Source of the DNA: Saccharopolyspora ipomoeae
Lineage (GTDB): Bacteria > Actinomycetota > Actinomycetes > Mycobacteriales > Pseudonocardiaceae
Direction: 5' to 3'
DNA length: 64,000 nucleotides
NCBI RefSeq assembly: GCF_029952525.1
Contig: NZ_JASAOF010000003.1
Span: 62,001-126,000 of the forward strand
A model generated the notes under the pieces. The model was not told the origin of the DNA. It did no database searches and worked only from the letters and a program-made list of their open reading frames with translations. Below, piece by piece: positions 8,115 through 18,424 of the stretch. Every line of letters begins with the position of its first letter. The first letter of the stretch is position 1. The position numbers and the translations under genes were made by a program.

Positions 8115-11100
8115 TCAGACGCGAGTGACCGAGACCTTGATCTCGACGTTGTCGCCGACGGTCCCCGTCACGCAGTCGTCCGCGGTTCCCGTGGTGATCT
8201 CGTCCGCGAGGGTCTCGCCTGCGATGAAGTCGCGGTGGGTCGCCACTGCAGCAGCGACCTCGTCCGGGGCCTCGACGGTGACCTCGATGCGGTCCGAGAC
8301 CTCGAAACCGGCGTCCTTGCGGGCGTTCTGGATCACTCGTACGACGTCTCGGGCCAGGCCCTCGGCTGCGAGCTCCGGGGTGACCTCCGTGTTGAGCACG
8401 ACGAGGCCGTCGCCGTCCGGCAGGGCCGCCGCCGCGCCCGAGTCCGTCGAGACCAGCCGCTCGGTGAACTCGCCGTCCTGCAGCTCGATGCCTGCGGCGA
8501 CCACAGTGGACCCGCGCCGCTCCCAATCACCGGACTTGACGGCCTTGATCACCTTCTGGACGTCCTTGCCCAGCCGCGGACCGGCCGCGCGGGCGTTCAC
8601 CGCGATCTCGAAGCGGCCGTGGGCCGCCACGTCGGTGCTCAGCTCCAGACCCTTGACGTTGACCTCGTCGCTGATCAGGTCCGCGAACGGGCGCAGCGCC
8701 TCGGCCTCCGGCGTGGCCACCACCAGCGAGGACAGCGGCAGCCGGACCCGCAGCTTGTTGCCCTTGCGCAGCGCCAGCGCCGAGGAGCAGACCTGGCGGA
8801 CCTGGTCCATCGCCGAGACCAGCGCCGCGTCCGCGGGCAGCTCGTCGACCAGCGGCCAGTCCGCCAAGTGCACCGAACGACCGCCGGTGAGCCCGCGCCA
8901 GACCGCCTCGGCGGTCAGCGGCAGCAGCGGCGCCACCACCCGGCAGGTCACCTCCAGCACCGTGTGCAGGGTGTCGATCGCGTCCTTGTCGCCCGCCCAG
9001 AACCGGTCCCGGGAGCGGCGGACGTACCAGTTCGTCAGCACCTCCAGGAACTCCCGCACGTTCGCGGTCGCGGTCGCCAGGTCCAGCGCGTCCATCGACG
9101 CCTGCACGTCGCCGACCAGCTCGTGGGTCTTGGCCAGCACGTACCGGTCCAGCACGTGCGCGCTGTCGGTGCGGAACTCACCGCTCACGCCCTCGGCGTT
9201 GGCGTACAGCGCCAGGAAGTACCACGAGTTCCACAGCGGCAGCACCGCCTGGCGCACCGCGTCCCGGATGCCCCGCTCGGTGACGACCAGGTCGCCACCC
9301 CGCAGGATCGGGCTCGACATCAGGAACCAGCGCATCGCGTCGGAACCGTCGCGGTCGAAGACCTCGTTGACGTCCGGGTAGTTCTTCTTGGACTTCGACA
9401 TCTTCAGACCGTCGTGACCCAGCACGATGCCGTGCGCCACCACGTTGCTGAACGCCGGCCGGTCGAACAGCGCCGTCGCCAGCACGTGCAGCGTGTAGAA
9501 CCAGCCGCGGGTCTGGCCGTGGTACTCCACGATGAAGTCACCCGGGAAGTGGTGCTCGAACCACTCCGCGTTCTCCATCGGGTAGTGGACCTGCGCGAAC
9601 GGCATCGAACCCGACTCGAACCAGCAGTCCAGCACCTCCGGCACCCGGCGCATCGTGGACTTGCCGGTCGGGTCGTCCGGGTTCGGCCGGGTCAGCTCGT
9701 CGATCTCCGGGCGGTGCAGGTTCGTCGGCCGCACCCCGAAGTCGCGTTCGAGCTCGTCCAGCGAGCCGTAGACGTCCGTGCGCGGGTACTCCGGGTCGTC
9801 CGAGCACCACACCGGGATCGGCGAACCCCAGTACCGGTTCCGCGAGATGTTCCAGTCGCGGGCGTTCTCCAGCCACTTGCCGAACTGGCCGTCGCGGATG
9901 TGCGAAGGAACCCAGTTGATCTGCTTGTTCAGCTCGACCATCCGGTCCTTGAACTGGCTCACGGCCACGAACCAGGACGACACCGCCCGCTGGATCAGCG
10001 CGTTGTCGCAGCGCCAGCAGTGCGGGTACTGGTGGTCGTAGGTCTCGTGGCGCAGCAGCAGACCGCGGTCCTTGAGATCGCGGGCGATGTGCTTGTTCGC
10101 GTCGAAGACCTGCATGCCCTCGTACGGCGGCACCTCGGCGGTGAAGCGGCCGTGCGCGTCGACCGGCACGACCGGGACGATGTCGGCGGCGTCGGTGACG
10201 AGCTTGTCGTCCTCACCGAAAGCCGGTGCGATGTGCACGATCCCGGTGCCGTCGTCGGTCGTGACGTAGTCCGCGGCCAGCACCTGGTGCGCGTTCTCGC
10301 GACCCGCGAAGAAGTCGAACGGCGGCTGGTAGCGGGTGCCCAGAAGGTCCGAGCCCTTGTAGCGGGCCACCACGCGGTCGGCGACGTCCTCGCCCAGCTC
10401 GCGGGCGTAGGCCGACAGCCGCGCCTCGGCCAGCAGGTAGCGCTCGGTGCCCTGCGCGGGCGCGACCAGCGCGTAGTCGACGTCCGGGTGCACCGCGGCC
10501 GCCAGGTTCGACGGCAGCGTCCACGGGGTCGTCGTCCACACCAGCGCCAGCGCCCCGTCGAGCTCCGAACCCGGCGCGGTCAGCCGCAGGCCGACCGTCA
10601 CCGCCGGGTCCTGGCGCGGCCGGTAGCCGTCGTCCATGCGGGTCTCGGTGTTCGACAGCGGCGTCTCGCAGCGCCAGCAGTACCAGAGCACCCGGTAGCC
10701 CTCGTAGACCAGACCCTTGTCCCACAGGGTCTTGAACGCCCACATGACGCTTTCCATGTAGTCCAGGTCGAGCGTCTTGTAGTCGTTCTCGAAGTCCACC
10801 CAGCGCGCCTGGCGGGTGACGTAGTCCTCCCACTCCGCGGTGTAGCGCAGCACCGAGGTCTTGCACGCCTCGTTGAACGCGGCGATGCCCATGCTGTCGA
10901 TCTCGGCCTTGGAGGTGATGCCCAGCTGCTTCTCCGCCTCGACCTCGGCGGGCAGGCCGTGGGTGTCCCAGCCGAACCGGCGCTCGACGCGCTTGCCGCG
11001 CATCGTCTGGTAGCGCGGGACCGCGTCCTTGACGTAGCCGGTCAGCAGGTGGCCGTAGTGCGGCAGGCCGTTGGCGAACGGAGGACCGTCGTAGAAGACG

Positions 11101-11267
11101 TACTCGTTCGAGCCGTTGTGACCCGCCTCGCGCGCGTCGATGGAGGCGCGGAAGGTCTTGTCGTCGGCCCAGAAGTCCAGCACCTGGCGTTCGATCGCCG
11201 GGAACGCGGGCTGGGCCGCCACGCCGCGCTCGTCGGACGCGCCGAAGGAAACCTTGGGGTATGCCAT
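8115..11267 (-). CDS. ileS: Isoleucyl-tRNA synthetase, long (eukaryote-like) type
   Basis: 1050 residues. Class Ia synthetase that charges tRNA-Ile. The HIGH signature is PHYGH within [20 protein letters not shown] (about residue 60) and KMSKSKKN lies near 620; the CP1 editing insert lies between. Cysteine pairs (YCWRCET, HCWRCDN) are within the insert. Length and C-terminal domain fit the IleRS2 group, which in other organisms is often naturally tolerant of mupirocin; that property is inference here. ATG at 11267 with AGGAG at 11277-11281 held in a hairpin of the T-box leader. Confidence 0.97.
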   Translation of the reverse strand: MAYPKVSFGASDERGVAAQPAFPAIERQVLDFWADDKTFRASIDAREAGHNGSNEYVFYDGPPFANGLPHYGHLLTGYVKDAVPRYQTMRGKRVERRFGWDTHGLPAEVEAEKQLGITSKAEIDSMGIAAFNEACKTSVLRYTAEWEDYVTRQARWVDFENDYKTLDLDYMESVMWAFKTLWDKGLVYEGYRVLWYCWRCETPLSNTETRMDDGYRPRQDPAVTVGLRLTAPGSELDGALALVWTTTPWTLPSNLAAAVHPDVDYALVAPAQGTERYLLAEARLSAYARELGEDVADRVVARYKGSDLLGTRYQPPFDFFAGRENAHQVLAADYVTTDDGTGIVHIAPAFGEDDKLVTDAADIVPVVPVDAHGRFTAEVPPYEGMQVFDANKHIARDLKDRGLLLRHETYDHQYPHCWRCDNALIQRAVSSWFVAVSQFKDRMVELNKQINWVPSHIRDGQFGKWLENARDWNISRNRYWGSPIPVWCSDDPEYPRTDVYGSLDELERDFGVRPTNLHRPEIDELTRPNPDDPTGKSTMRRVPEVLDCWFESGSMPFAQVHYPMENAEWFEHHFPGDFIVEYHGQTRGWFYTLHVLATALFDRPAFSNVVAHGIVLGHDGLKMSKSKKNYPDVNEVFDRDGSDAMRWFLMSSPILRGGDLVVTERGIRDAVRQAVLPLWNSWYFLALYANAEGVSGEFRTDSAHVLDRYVLAKTHELVGDVQASMDALDLATATANVREFLEVLTNWYVRRSRDRFWAGDKDAIDTLHTVLEVTCRVVAPLLPLTAEAVWRGLTGGRSVHLADWPLVDELPADAALVSAMDQVRQVCSSALALRKGNKLRVRLPLSSLVVATPEAEALRPFADLISDEVNVKGLELSTDVAAHGRFEIAVNARAAGPRLGKDVQKVIKAVKSGDWERRGSTVVAAGIELQDGEFTERLVSTDSGAAAALPDGDGLVVLNTEVTPELAAEGLARDVVRVIQNARKDAGFEVSDRIEVTVEAPDEVAAAVATHRDFIAGETLADEITTGTADDCVTGTVGDNVEIKVSVTRV

Positions 11268-11505
11268 CGCGGAGTGCTCCTAGCACTGAGTCGTTGCCGC
11301 CCAATTCTCGGACGGGGACGACTCCCGGACGCGCCGGGCACCGCGGTACCACCCCGCTTGCCGACGGCAGGAACGCCGACGGCCACTCGTTGCCGGCTGT
11401 GACGGGCCGGACCCGTCCGGTTCTACTGAGGCGCCCGCGAGCACCCGTTCTTCCGGAGGCTCCCCGGTGATGGCCGGATCAACGCCTGGTCCTATCAGAG
11501 TACCG
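11268..11505 (-). ncRNA. T-box leader of ileS (translational type)
   Basis: Minus-strand leader with the T-box core GGGGTGGTACCGCGG (11341-11355) and upstream GGCCATCACCGGGGAGCC, where ATC (11469-11471) is the likely isoleucine specifier codon. Just before the start, AGTGCT-AGG-AGCACT (11273-11287) folds over the AGGAG ribosome site, so uncharged tRNA-Ile probably acts by freeing translation. This agrees with the short actinobacterial ileS T-boxes known from the literature. Confidence 0.92.
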
Positions 11506-11523
11506 GGATCGCGCCAGTGGTTT

Positions 11524-11967
11524 TCACCGGCTCCGGCGGGACTCCACCGCGATGGTCGCGTTGGGCGCGCACCGGGCGCACGGGGTGAACCCCAGTTCCC
11601 GCGCCTCACCCAGCTTCAGCGACAGCGTCTCGGCCTCGCCGAGCCACTCGCAGGTCCGCACGTGGTAGCGCGGACGTTCGTCGATCACCACGACCTCGGC
11701 GTCCTGATCGGCCGCCTCCGCCGCGTTGCTGCGCTCCTGCGCCGGCTCCGGTCCCGGAGCACCGGGCCGCTGCCCGGTTCGGTGCCGTCCGCCCCTGGCG
11801 GGTCTCGCCCCGCCCCGACGGGCCCTGATCCGGTCGACGACCAGCAGAGCCGCCCCGAGGGCGCTCGCCAGGACCGAGATCCACGCGAAGCCGGACCCCG
11901 CCCCGAGCACGGCGGCCACCAACGTCGCGGCGGCCACCAGGACCAGAAGCAGAACTACCAGCAGCAC
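11524..11967 (-). CDS. Small membrane protein with C-terminal Cys motif, unknown function
   Basis: 147 residues, GTG start. Two hydrophobic segments at residues 2-20 and 28-45, a basic Arg/Gly-rich linker (RIRARRGGARPARGG), then a C-terminal domain with YHVRTCEWL and PCARCAP. The HxxxC...CxxC spacing suggests a metal-binding or zinc-ribbon-like fold, seen in several actinobacterial membrane proteins. Lies between wag31 and ileS. Function unknown. Confidence 0.65.
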   Translation of the reverse strand: MLLVVLLLVLVAAATLVAAVLGAGSGFAWISVLASALGAALLVVDRIRARRGGARPARGGRHRTGQRPGAPGPEPAQERSNAAEAADQDAEVVVIDERPRYHVRTCEWLGEAETLSLKLGEARELGFTPCARCAPNATIAVESRRSR

Positions 11968-12005
11968 TCGTGTTCCCGTCTCTCGCCGACCCCCGCTCGG
12001 CAGAG

Positions 12006-12041
12006 ACCGGCGGTGACGGGCAACGACCCATCACCGCCGGT
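12006..12041 (-). terminator. Hairpin downstream of wag31
   Basis: 11-bp stem ACCGGCGGTGA / TCACCGCCGGT (12006-12016 with 12031-12041) about 20 bases past the wag31 stop, followed on the minus strand by TCTCTGCC. Confidence 0.65.
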
Positions 12042-12063
12042 TCGCCAAGTCTTGATCGGGGAA

Positions 12064-12918
12064 TCAGCCCGCTTCGGCCGCCCTCGCCCCGAAGCTGTAG
12101 CTGGTGGCCTGCTGACCGGAGGAGCGGCTGCCGCTCCCGTTGCTCTCCGCCGGTGCGGCCGAGCCTCGGTCCTGCAGCTCTCGCAGCTGAGACTCCAGGT
12201 ACGTCTGCAGCCGAGTGCGGTACTCGCGCTCGAACGTGCGGAGAGTCTCGATCTTCTTCTCGAGGGCGTTCTTCTCGTTGGTGATGTTGCCCATCACCTC
12301 TGCGTGCTTGCGCTGCGCGTCGCGCTCCAGGCTGGCTGCCTTGTCGCGCGCCTGCCGCTCCAGCGTCTCCGCCCGGGTGCGGGCGTCGTTGAGCATCGTC
12401 TCGGCACGGGTCCGGGACTCGTTGACCATGCTGTCGGACTTCGAACGAGCCTCCGACAGCAGCTGCTCGGACTTCGTCCGGGCCTCCGACAGCATGCCGT
12501 CGGCCTCGGCCTTGGCCTCACCGGTCAGCCGGTCGGCCATCTCCTGCGCGAGGCCGAGCACCTTGGCGGCCTGCACGTGGTGGTCGCCGCCGGGCGAGGT
12601 CTGCTCGGCAGCGGTCGGCGCCGGAACCGGGGTGAGCCGGCGCGGTTCCTCCGCGGGGGCGGCTGGAGCCGAGGCTGCGGCGGCCGACGCGGACGCAGCC
12701 TGGCTGCGAGCGTCGTCCAGGTCGACCTGGGCGGACTGCAGCTGGGTCTCCAGCTGCTCCACCTGGCCACGCAGGTCGTTGTTCTCCTCAACCAGCCGGG
12801 CAAGCTCGGCTTCAACCAGGTCGAGGAATGCATCCACCTCGTCCTCGTTGTAGCCCCGCTTGCCGATCGGAGGTTTGCTGAACGCGACGTTATGCACGTC
12901 GGCGGGGGTCAGGCCCAC
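12064..12918 (-). CDS. wag31: Polar growth/cell division scaffold Wag31 (DivIVA)
   Basis: 284 residues, GTG start with AGGTGA upstream. N-terminal DivIVA membrane-targeting domain (residues 1-60: [33 protein letters not shown]), coiled coil 35-70, Ala/Pro-rich spacer 75-120, then a long coiled coil about 125-245 with heptad-like repeats of [11 protein letters not shown] / [11 protein letters not shown] / [11 protein letters not shown]. In actinobacteria it marks cell poles and recruits wall synthesis. Its place after sepF-yggT is the conserved order. Confidence 0.95.
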   Translation of the reverse strand: MGLTPADVHNVAFSKPPIGKRGYNEDEVDAFLDLVEAELARLVEENNDLRGQVEQLETQLQSAQVDLDDARSQAASASAAAASAPAAPAEEPRRLTPVPAPTAAEQTSPGGDHHVQAAKVLGLAQEMADRLTGEAKAEADGMLSEARTKSEQLLSEARSKSDSMVNESRTRAETMLNDARTRAETLERQARDKAASLERDAQRKHAEVMGNITNEKNALEKKIETLRTFEREYRTRLQTYLESQLRELQDRGSAAPAESNGSGSRSSGQQATSYSFGARAAEAG

Positions 12919-12969
12919 AAGATCACCTCACGCACTCCTTCGGCAGCTGCGGGTCGGTCGGGTTCCCCG

Positions 12970-13257
12970 TCACCCGGCCGGTTGCACCAGTCGCATCAGT
13001 ATGAACACGACCAGCAGCAGCACCATAATCGATAGGTCCAGTCCGACGCCGCCGATCCGGACCGTCGGAATCACCCGACGCACCAACTTTACGGGTGGGT
13101 CGGTCACTGTGTAGATGCTCTCCAACGCGATTGCAACCCCCCCAACGGGCCGCCAGTCGCGAGCGAACACTCTAACGAGTTCCACCACGATACGCGCCGT
13201 GAGCAGGAGCCAGAAGAAGAACAGAACGTAGAACAGGACGATCTGCACCGGGTTCAC
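12970..13257 (-). CDS. YggT family membrane protein
   Basis: 95 residues with two transmembrane segments (5-25 and about 70-92) around a loop with DPPVKLVRRVIP, the family signature. YggT proteins lie between sepF and divIVA in many Gram-positives and are tied to division or osmotic tolerance; the mechanism is unknown. ATG at 13257. Confidence 0.9.
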   Translation of the reverse strand: MNPVQIVLFYVLFFFWLLLTARIVVELVRVFARDWRPVGGVAIALESIYTVTDPPVKLVRRVIPTVRIGGVGLDLSIMVLLLVVFILMRLVQPAG

Positions 13258-13276
13258 GCCTCAACTGTGCCACCAC

Positions 13277-13933
13277 TCACCCGTAGTTGAAAAAGGCCCC
13301 CTCTGCTAGCCGCCTCTTGTCCTCGGCCGCCACGTCCACATTGGGCGGTGAGAGCAAGAACACGCGGTTGGTGACCTTCTCGATCGAACCCCGCATCGCG
13401 AACGCCAGACCTGCGGCGAAGTCGACCAGGCGCTTGGCGTCGGCCTCCTCCATCTCGGTCAGGTTCATGATCACCGGCGTACCGTCCCGGTACTGCTCGC
13501 CGATGGTCCGCGCCTCGCTGTAGCTGCGCGGATGCAGAGTTGTGATCTTGCTCAAGTTGAACTGAGTACCGGTGTCGGTCACCGCCCGCAGACGCGAAAC
13601 GCTCTCGCTTCGCGGCTGATCGTTGGGCAGAGTGCTGCGGGACGCCGTCTCCGGCGCCCACTGCCGACGGGGTCGCGGCGACTCGCGGAACTCCTCGGCG
13701 TAGGACTCGGTCTCCGCATCGGCCTGAAAACCGCCGCGGGTGCCCGCCGACCTGCGCCGGGGCGCACCCCGGTCGTCGTCGTACGCGGCCCGGTCGCCGT
13801 AGGTCGGACGGGAGTCGTACGCGGGACGGTCATCGTCGTACCGGTCCCGGTAGCCGATCTCGTCCTCGTACTCGTCCACCTCGTCGGCCGGGACCATGCC
13901 GAAGTAGGCCTTCAACTTGTGCAGAGCGCTCAT
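13277..13933 (-). CDS. sepF: Cell division protein SepF
   Basis: 218 residues. SepF anchors FtsZ to the membrane in actinobacteria, which lack FtsA. N-terminal amphipathic membrane-binding helix (MSALHKLKAYFGM), a long acidic and arginine-rich disordered linker (20-125), then the SepF core (130-218: LHPRSYSEARTIGEQYRDGTPVIMNL). The ATG at 13933 has AGGAAGG 8 bases upstream; two earlier in-frame ATG codons are less well placed. Confidence 0.95.
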   Translation of the reverse strand: MSALHKLKAYFGMVPADEVDEYEDEIGYRDRYDDDRPAYDSRPTYGDRAAYDDDRGAPRRRSAGTRGGFQADAETESYAEEFRESPRPRRQWAPETASRSTLPNDQPRSESVSRLRAVTDTGTQFNLSKITTLHPRSYSEARTIGEQYRDGTPVIMNLTEMEEADAKRLVDFAAGLAFAMRGSIEKVTNRVFLLSPPNVDVAAEDKRRLAEGAFFNYG

Positions 13934-14004
13934 CGGCATGCCCTTCCTCTGCGGCTCCCTGACACCGAGCACGAGGCGGCCGGCCTTCGACCCCCTTTTG
14001 ACGG

Positions 14005-14739
14005 CTACGGCGAGGTTAACCGCCGCCCGCCGAGCAACGCGGTTCCGACACGCACCCTGGTCGAGCCGTGGGCAACGGCACTCTCCAGGTCACCGGACAT
14101 CCCCGCCGACACCTCAACAGCTTCGGGGTGATCGACTCGCAAGCGCTCGGAGATCGACGAAAGTGTGGTGAACGCCACAACCGGGTCGCCTCCCAATGGA
14201 GCAACAGCCATCACGCCCCGCAGTCGAAGATCGCTCCTTCGAGCGATCATTTCTGCGAGCCGGTGAACGTCCTCGGGCGCGGCACCGCCCCGACCGGTCG
14301 TCCCGTCCAGGCTGACCTGCACCAACACGTCCAGCGGGCGCTCCCGCTCGCCCGCGTCGAGGGCGTTGGCCGCGGCGCGCGCGAGCGCCTCGGCGAGCCG
14401 CTCGCTGTCGACCGACTCGACGACGTCTGCCCACCGGGCCACCGCCCGCGCCTTGTTCCGCTGCAACTGCCCGACCATGTGCCAGCGCGACGCGGCCTCC
14501 GGACGCAGCTCCGCGAACTCGGCGACCTTGCCGCGCGCCTCCTGCTCCCGGTTCTCGGCGAACGCCGACAGGCCGAGATCGGAGAGAAGAGCCACATCGG
14601 ATGCCGGGAAGGTCTTCGTCACAGCGAGCAGCTCGACCTCCTCGGGAGACCGGCCCGCGGCGCGGCAGGCCTTCGCGAGTCGCTCACGGACCTCCGCCAG
14701 CGACTCGGCCAGCTCGGCCCGGCGCTCCTCCGGAGTCAC
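14005..14739 (-). CDS. yggS: YggS/PLPBP family PLP homeostasis protein
   Basis: 244 residues. Single-domain alanine-racemase-like PLP-binding protein; the PLP lysine is in LLAVTKTFPASD, and HMVGQLQRNKAR and GMSGDLESAVAHGSTRVRVGTALLG are family motifs. It buffers pyridoxal phosphate rather than catalysing a known reaction. GTG start at 14739 overlaps the pgeF stop as GTGA. Conserved location between ftsZ and sepF. Confidence 0.93.
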   Translation of the reverse strand: MTPEERRAELAESLAEVRERLAKACRAAGRSPEEVELLAVTKTFPASDVALLSDLGLSAFAENREQEARGKVAEFAELRPEAASRWHMVGQLQRNKARAVARWADVVESVDSERLAEALARAAANALDAGERERPLDVLVQVSLDGTTGRGGAAPEDVHRLAEMIARRSDLRLRGVMAVAPLGGDPVVAFTTLSSISERLRVDHPEAVEVSAGMSGDLESAVAHGSTRVRVGTALLGGRRLTSP

Positions 14740-15446
14740 TCGTCCTCCATCCAGATCACCGACGCGAAGCGCCCGGTCCTGCCGTTGTCGCGGCGGTGGC
14801 TGTAGAGCTCCGGGGTCTCCATCGTGCAGCGCGGGTCGACGCCGATCTTGGCGATGCCGACCTGGGCGAGCTGCTCGAACAGCCCCGCGCGCAGGTCCAG
14901 TCCGGTGGTGCCCTTGCGGGTCTTGCAGGCGCTGCCCGGCAGGTGCTTCTCGACGTCGGCCTGCATCTCCGGCGGCACCTCGTAGCAGGCGCCGCAAGCG
15001 GCGGGCCCGATCAGCGCCTCCACCCGGTCGAGCCGAGCCCCGGCCTCGCGCATCGACTTCAGCGCTTCCAGCAGCACTCCCACGCGCGCGCCCACGCGTC
15101 CCGCGTGGACCGCGGAGATCACCCCGGCCTCGGGGTCGCCCAGCAGCACCGGAACGCAGTCCGCGGTCAGCGCCACCAGCGCCAGGCCAGGCCGCGCCGT
15201 GACCAGCGCGTCGGAGGCCTCCGCCGGGGCGTCCTGCGGACCGTCCACGGTGGTCGCGGTGCGGCCGTGGATCTGCTCCATCCACACCAGGTGGTCCTCG
15301 GGCAGACCGATGCCGTCGGCCAGCTTGCGCGTGTTGGCCGCGAGCGCCTCCGGCTCGTCACCGACCTTGCCGCCGAGGTTGAAGGAGTCGAACGGCGCCT
15401 TGGAGCTGCCGCCCTCCCGCGTGGTGGTCACGCGCCGAATCCGCAC
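14736..15446 (-). CDS. pgeF: Peptidoglycan editing factor PgeF (YfiH/DUF152, laccase-like fold)
   Basis: 236 residues from the GTG at 15446, placed 9 bases after AGGAGG; the ATG three codons earlier abuts that site and is less likely. Members hydrolyse wrongly incorporated UDP-MurNAc-L-Ser in wall precursor synthesis or act as purine-nucleoside phosphorylase/deaminases. Metal/active-site motifs: MEQIHG, ALTADCVPVLLGD, VHAGRVG and ACGACYEV. Directly downstream of ftsZ in the same transcriptional direction. Confidence 0.9.
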   Translation of the reverse strand: MRIRRVTTTREGGSSKAPFDSFNLGGKVGDEPEALAANTRKLADGIGLPEDHLVWMEQIHGRTATTVDGPQDAPAEASDALVTARPGLALVALTADCVPVLLGDPEAGVISAVHAGRVGARVGVLLEALKSMREAGARLDRVEALIGPAACGACYEVPPEMQADVEKHLPGSACKTRKGTTGLDLRAGLFEQLAQVGIAKIGVDPRCTMETPELYSHRRDNGRTGRFASVIWMEDE

Positions 15447-15470
15447 CTTGTCCATCCTCCTGAGAAAAGA

Positions 15471-15507
15471 AATCGACACCGGAGACGCTGGGTCTCCGGT
15501 GTCGATT
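15471..15507. terminator. Terminator-like hairpin after ftsZ
   Basis: 16-bp perfect stem 15471-15486 / 15492-15507 with a 5-nt loop (GCTGG), 13 bases beyond the ftsZ stop and just before pgeF. It should reduce ftsZ readthrough into pgeF-yggS-sepF. Confidence 0.75.
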
Positions 15508-15519
15508 CTCGCTCATCCG

Positions 15520-17016
15520 TCAGCGCCGCATGAACGGCGGAATGTCGACGTCGTCGTCGTTGTCGTCGCCCACCGGGACGGCCCGGTTCGGCAGCCCGCC
15601 CGAACGAGCCGGACCGGTCGAGTGCGTCGGGTAGCCGCTGGTGCGACCCGGCACCGACACGCCCTGCTGCCCGGTCGACGAACCGTCACCGCCGTAGGAC
15701 CGCTGCTGCGGCTGGCTCGGCGCTGTCGGGTTCGACGGCTGGTAGCTCGACTGCTGCTGCGCCGACTGCTGGGGGGCCGCCTGCTGCTGCGCCGACTGCT
15801 GGGGCGCCGCCTGCTGCTCGACCTGCGGCGTCGCCGGCCGCTCCGGAACGGGCTCCGACTGCTGAACCGGCTGCGCGGGCTGAACGGGCTGAACCTGCTG
15901 AGCGGGTTGAGCCTGCTGCTCGGGCTGGGCCGGGACCGACTGCGCGGGAGCGCTGGTCGTGGTCTGCTGCGGAGCCTCGGTCGCGGGCTTGTCGGCCTTC
16001 GGCGCGGGCGCCTCGCCCTCGTCGCTGCGACCGCCGACCCGGGTCGGCTCGAGCTTCTTGTGCGTCGGCGTGCCGGAGTCGAAACCGGCCGCGATCACCG
16101 TGACCCGGACCTCGTCGCCGAGCGAGTCGTCGATGACCGTACCGAAGATGATGTTGGCCTCGGGGTGCGCGGACTCCTGGACCAGCGACGCCGACTCGTT
16201 GATCTCGAACAGGCCGAGGTCGGAACCACCCGCTATGGCCAGCAGAACTCCGTGGGCGCCCTCCATCGAGGCCTCCAGCAGGGGCGAGTTGATCGCCTTC
16301 TGCGCGGCTTCGACGGCTCTGCCATCACCCCTCGCCGAGCCGATGCCCATCAAGGCGCTTCCCGCACCGGACATGACGCTCTTGACGTCGGCGAAGTCGA
16401 GGTTGATCAGACCGGGCGTGGTGATCAGGTCGGTGATGCCCTGGACACCCGAGAGCAGCACCTCGTCGGCCGAGCGGAACGCGTCCATCAGGCTCACGCC
16501 GATGTCGCCGAGCTGCAGCAGCCGGTCGTTCGGGATGACGATCAGGGTGTCGCAGCAGTCGCGCAGCTCCTTGATGCCCTGCTCGGCCTGGGACGCGCGG
16601 CGCTTGCCCTCGAAGGAGAACGGCCGGGTGACCACACCGATGGTCAGCGCACCGAGCTTGCGCGCGATGTTGGCGACCACCGGGGCGCCACCGGTTCCGG
16701 TGCCGCCGCCTTCACCGGCGGTCACGAAGACCATGTCGGCGCCCTTGAGGACCTCTTCGATCTCCTCCGCGTGGTCCTCGGCGGCCTTGTGGCCGACCTC
16801 AGGCGCCGCACCGGCGCCGAGACCGCGGGTGAGCTCGCGCCCGATGTCGAGCTTGACGTCGGCATCGGACATCAGCAAGGCCTGCGCGTCGGTGTTCACC
16901 GCGATGAACTCAACACCTTTGAGCCCGACCTCGATCATGCGGTTCACGGCGTTGACGCCGCCGCCACCGATGCCGACGACTTTGATCACCGCGAGATAGT
17001 TGTGCGGGGGCGTCAT
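15520..17016 (-). CDS. ftsZ: Cell division GTPase FtsZ
   Basis: 498 residues. Tubulin-like GTPase of the Z-ring. GTP-binding motif [10 protein letters not shown] near the N-terminus and tubulin signature [12 protein letters not shown] near residue 100; globular domain to about 315. The following linker of about 170 residues is very rich in Gln, Pro and Ala with a duplicated APQQSAQQQ block. It ends in the conserved tail [13 protein letters not shown] that binds SepF. ATG at 17016 with GGAAGG upstream. Normally ftsQ precedes ftsZ directly; here about 7 kb separates them. Confidence 0.97.
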   Translation of the reverse strand: MTPPHNYLAVIKVVGIGGGGVNAVNRMIEVGLKGVEFIAVNTDAQALLMSDADVKLDIGRELTRGLGAGAAPEVGHKAAEDHAEEIEEVLKGADMVFVTAGEGGGTGTGGAPVVANIARKLGALTIGVVTRPFSFEGKRRASQAEQGIKELRDCCDTLIVIPNDRLLQLGDIGVSLMDAFRSADEVLLSGVQGITDLITTPGLINLDFADVKSVMSGAGSALMGIGSARGDGRAVEAAQKAINSPLLEASMEGAHGVLLAIAGGSDLGLFEINESASLVQESAHPEANIIFGTVIDDSLGDEVRVTVIAAGFDSGTPTHKKLEPTRVGGRSDEGEAPAPKADKPATEAPQQTTTSAPAQSVPAQPEQQAQPAQQVQPVQPAQPVQQSEPVPERPATPQVEQQAAPQQSAQQQAAPQQSAQQQSSYQPSNPTAPSQPQQRSYGGDGSSTGQQGVSVPGRTSGYPTHSTGPARSGGLPNRAVPVGDDNDDDVDIPPFMRR

Positions 17017-17506
17017 CGGATCCGCCTTCCTGATCGTGGCTGGTGTGCTCTCTGCATCGACCGCCGGGACGGCCGCTGAGCCGGTGCCGCCGATGCGGCT
17101 CCCCCTGGTCGCCGGCACGGGAATTGCCGTACATCCGATCCCGTGCCCGGTCCGGACCGTAGGCGTGATCTCGCCCCTGCGTCCAGCAGCCACGCCGGTT
17201 TCGGTAGCAGCAGTTTTGTGCTGTGCACCTCGTCGTTTCCGCCCCGACGTCGTCCGTGTCGCTCAGCGGGTCCGCCCGTTGCCGCAGCGAGCCCAGTTTC
17301 TCGTTCCTCCCCGTGCGATGACCCCGTCGCGAACGTGATCACCACAACGAACACCGTACCTGGCCGCCCGCTCACCCGGTTGAGGCAGTCGCGAATCCAC
17401 AACGCCTTTCTCGCAGCGGACAGCGCCGGAAATCCGGACCGCGGATGTCTGGTTGACCTGCCACCGTCGGCTCCGACGACGTGGAGAGAGCGGGAGGAAC
17501 GCGGCC
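17017..17506. other. 490-base intergenic region between divergent ftsZ and SDR gene
   Basis: No credible coding frame. It must hold the promoter(s) of ftsZ, which can no longer be read from ftsQ, and that of the SDR gene. GGGAGG at 17492-17497 is the SDR ribosome site; TTGACC at 17454-17459 resembles a -35 box but no matching -10 was found. I could not fix the ftsZ promoter by eye. Confidence 0.5.
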
Positions 17507-18424
17507 ATGACCGGAGATCTGCGAGGAACCGTCGCCCTGGTGGCCGGCGCGACGCGAGGAGCTGGGCGCGGCATCGCCGTCGAGCTCGGCGCGGCGGGCG
17601 CGACGGTGTACTGCACGGGGCGCACCACGCGCACCCGGCGCTCGGACTACGACCGGCCCGAGACCATCGAGGACACCGCCGAGGCCGTCACCCGCGCGGG
17701 CGGCGAGGGGATCGCGGTCCGCGTCGACCACACCGTCCCCGACGAGGTGCGGGAACTGGTGCGGCGCATCGGTTCCGAGCGGGGAAAGCTGGACGTGCTG
17801 GTCAACGACCTCGGCGGCGAGCACCTGATGGACTGGGACAAGCCGATCTGGGAGCAGGACCTGACCAAGGGGCTGCAGCGGCTCCGCACCGGCATCGAGG
17901 CCCACATGATCACCGCCCACTTCGCGCTGGCGCTGCTGAGCGAGCGACCCGGTGGGCTGGTCGTGGAGCTCACCGACGGCACCGCCGAGGTCAACGACCG
18001 CTTCTACCGCAACGAGTGCGGCGCGTTCTTCGACATCGCCAAGACCGCGATGCACCGCCTCGCCCGCGCCGAGGGCGAGGAGCTCGCCCCGCTGGGCGGC
18101 ACGGCGGTGTCGCTGACGCCGGGCTGGCTGCGCTCGGAGATGATGCTGGAGCACTACGAGGTCACCGAGGAGACCTGGCGCGAATCCACCATCGCCCCAC
18201 CGGGTTTCGCGATCGCCGAATCCCCCGCCTACATCGGCCGAGCAGTGGTCGCGCTGGCGAGCGATCCCGAGGTGGCCCGCTGGAACACGCAATCGCTGTC
18301 CAGCGGTTTCCTGGCCCGGCAGTACGGCTTCACCGACACCGACGGCTCGCAGCCGGACTGCTGGCGGTTCGCGCTGGAGGTCGAGTGGGTCGGCGGCGAG
18401 GGGGACGCGGCCGACTACCGGTAG
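17507..18424 (+). CDS. SDR-family oxidoreductase-like protein with altered catalytic tyrosine
   Basis: 305 residues, ATG with GGAGGA upstream. Rossmann fold with GATRGAGRGIA nucleotide-binding motif, CTGRTT (NADP preference likely) and VNDLGG in place of NNAG. In the usual YxxxK site the sequence is FDIAK: lysine is kept but tyrosine is phenylalanine, so normal SDR catalysis may be lost unless a nearby tyrosine substitutes. The C-terminus carries an extra 50 residues (LARQYGFTDTDGSQPDCWRF). Overlaps the convergent WYL gene by 10 bases. Confidence 0.85.
   Translation: MTGDLRGTVALVAGATRGAGRGIAVELGAAGATVYCTGRTTRTRRSDYDRPETIEDTAEAVTRAGGEGIAVRVDHTVPDEVRELVRRIGSERGKLDVLVNDLGGEHLMDWDKPIWEQDLTKGLQRLRTGIEAHMITAHFALALLSERPGGLVVELTDGTAEVNDRFYRNECGAFFDIAKTAMHRLARAEGEELAPLGGTAVSLTPGWLRSEMMLEHYEVTEETWRESTIAPPGFAIAESPAYIGRAVVALASDPEVARWNTQSLSSGFLARQYGFTDTDGSQPDCWRFALEVEWVGGEGDAADYR

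Noticed and set aside
7851..11402. 1183-codon plus-strand open frame opposite ileS
   Set aside because: It is antisense to an unmistakable isoleucyl-tRNA synthetase, is of low-complexity Arg/Val/His composition typical of high-GC mirror frames, and runs through the T-box and terminator.
15520..16020. Duplicated Gln-rich block in ftsZ as a pathological or phase-variable repeat
   Set aside because: It is in frame in the variable linker, ends in an intact C-terminal peptide, and such linkers vary freely among actinobacteria.
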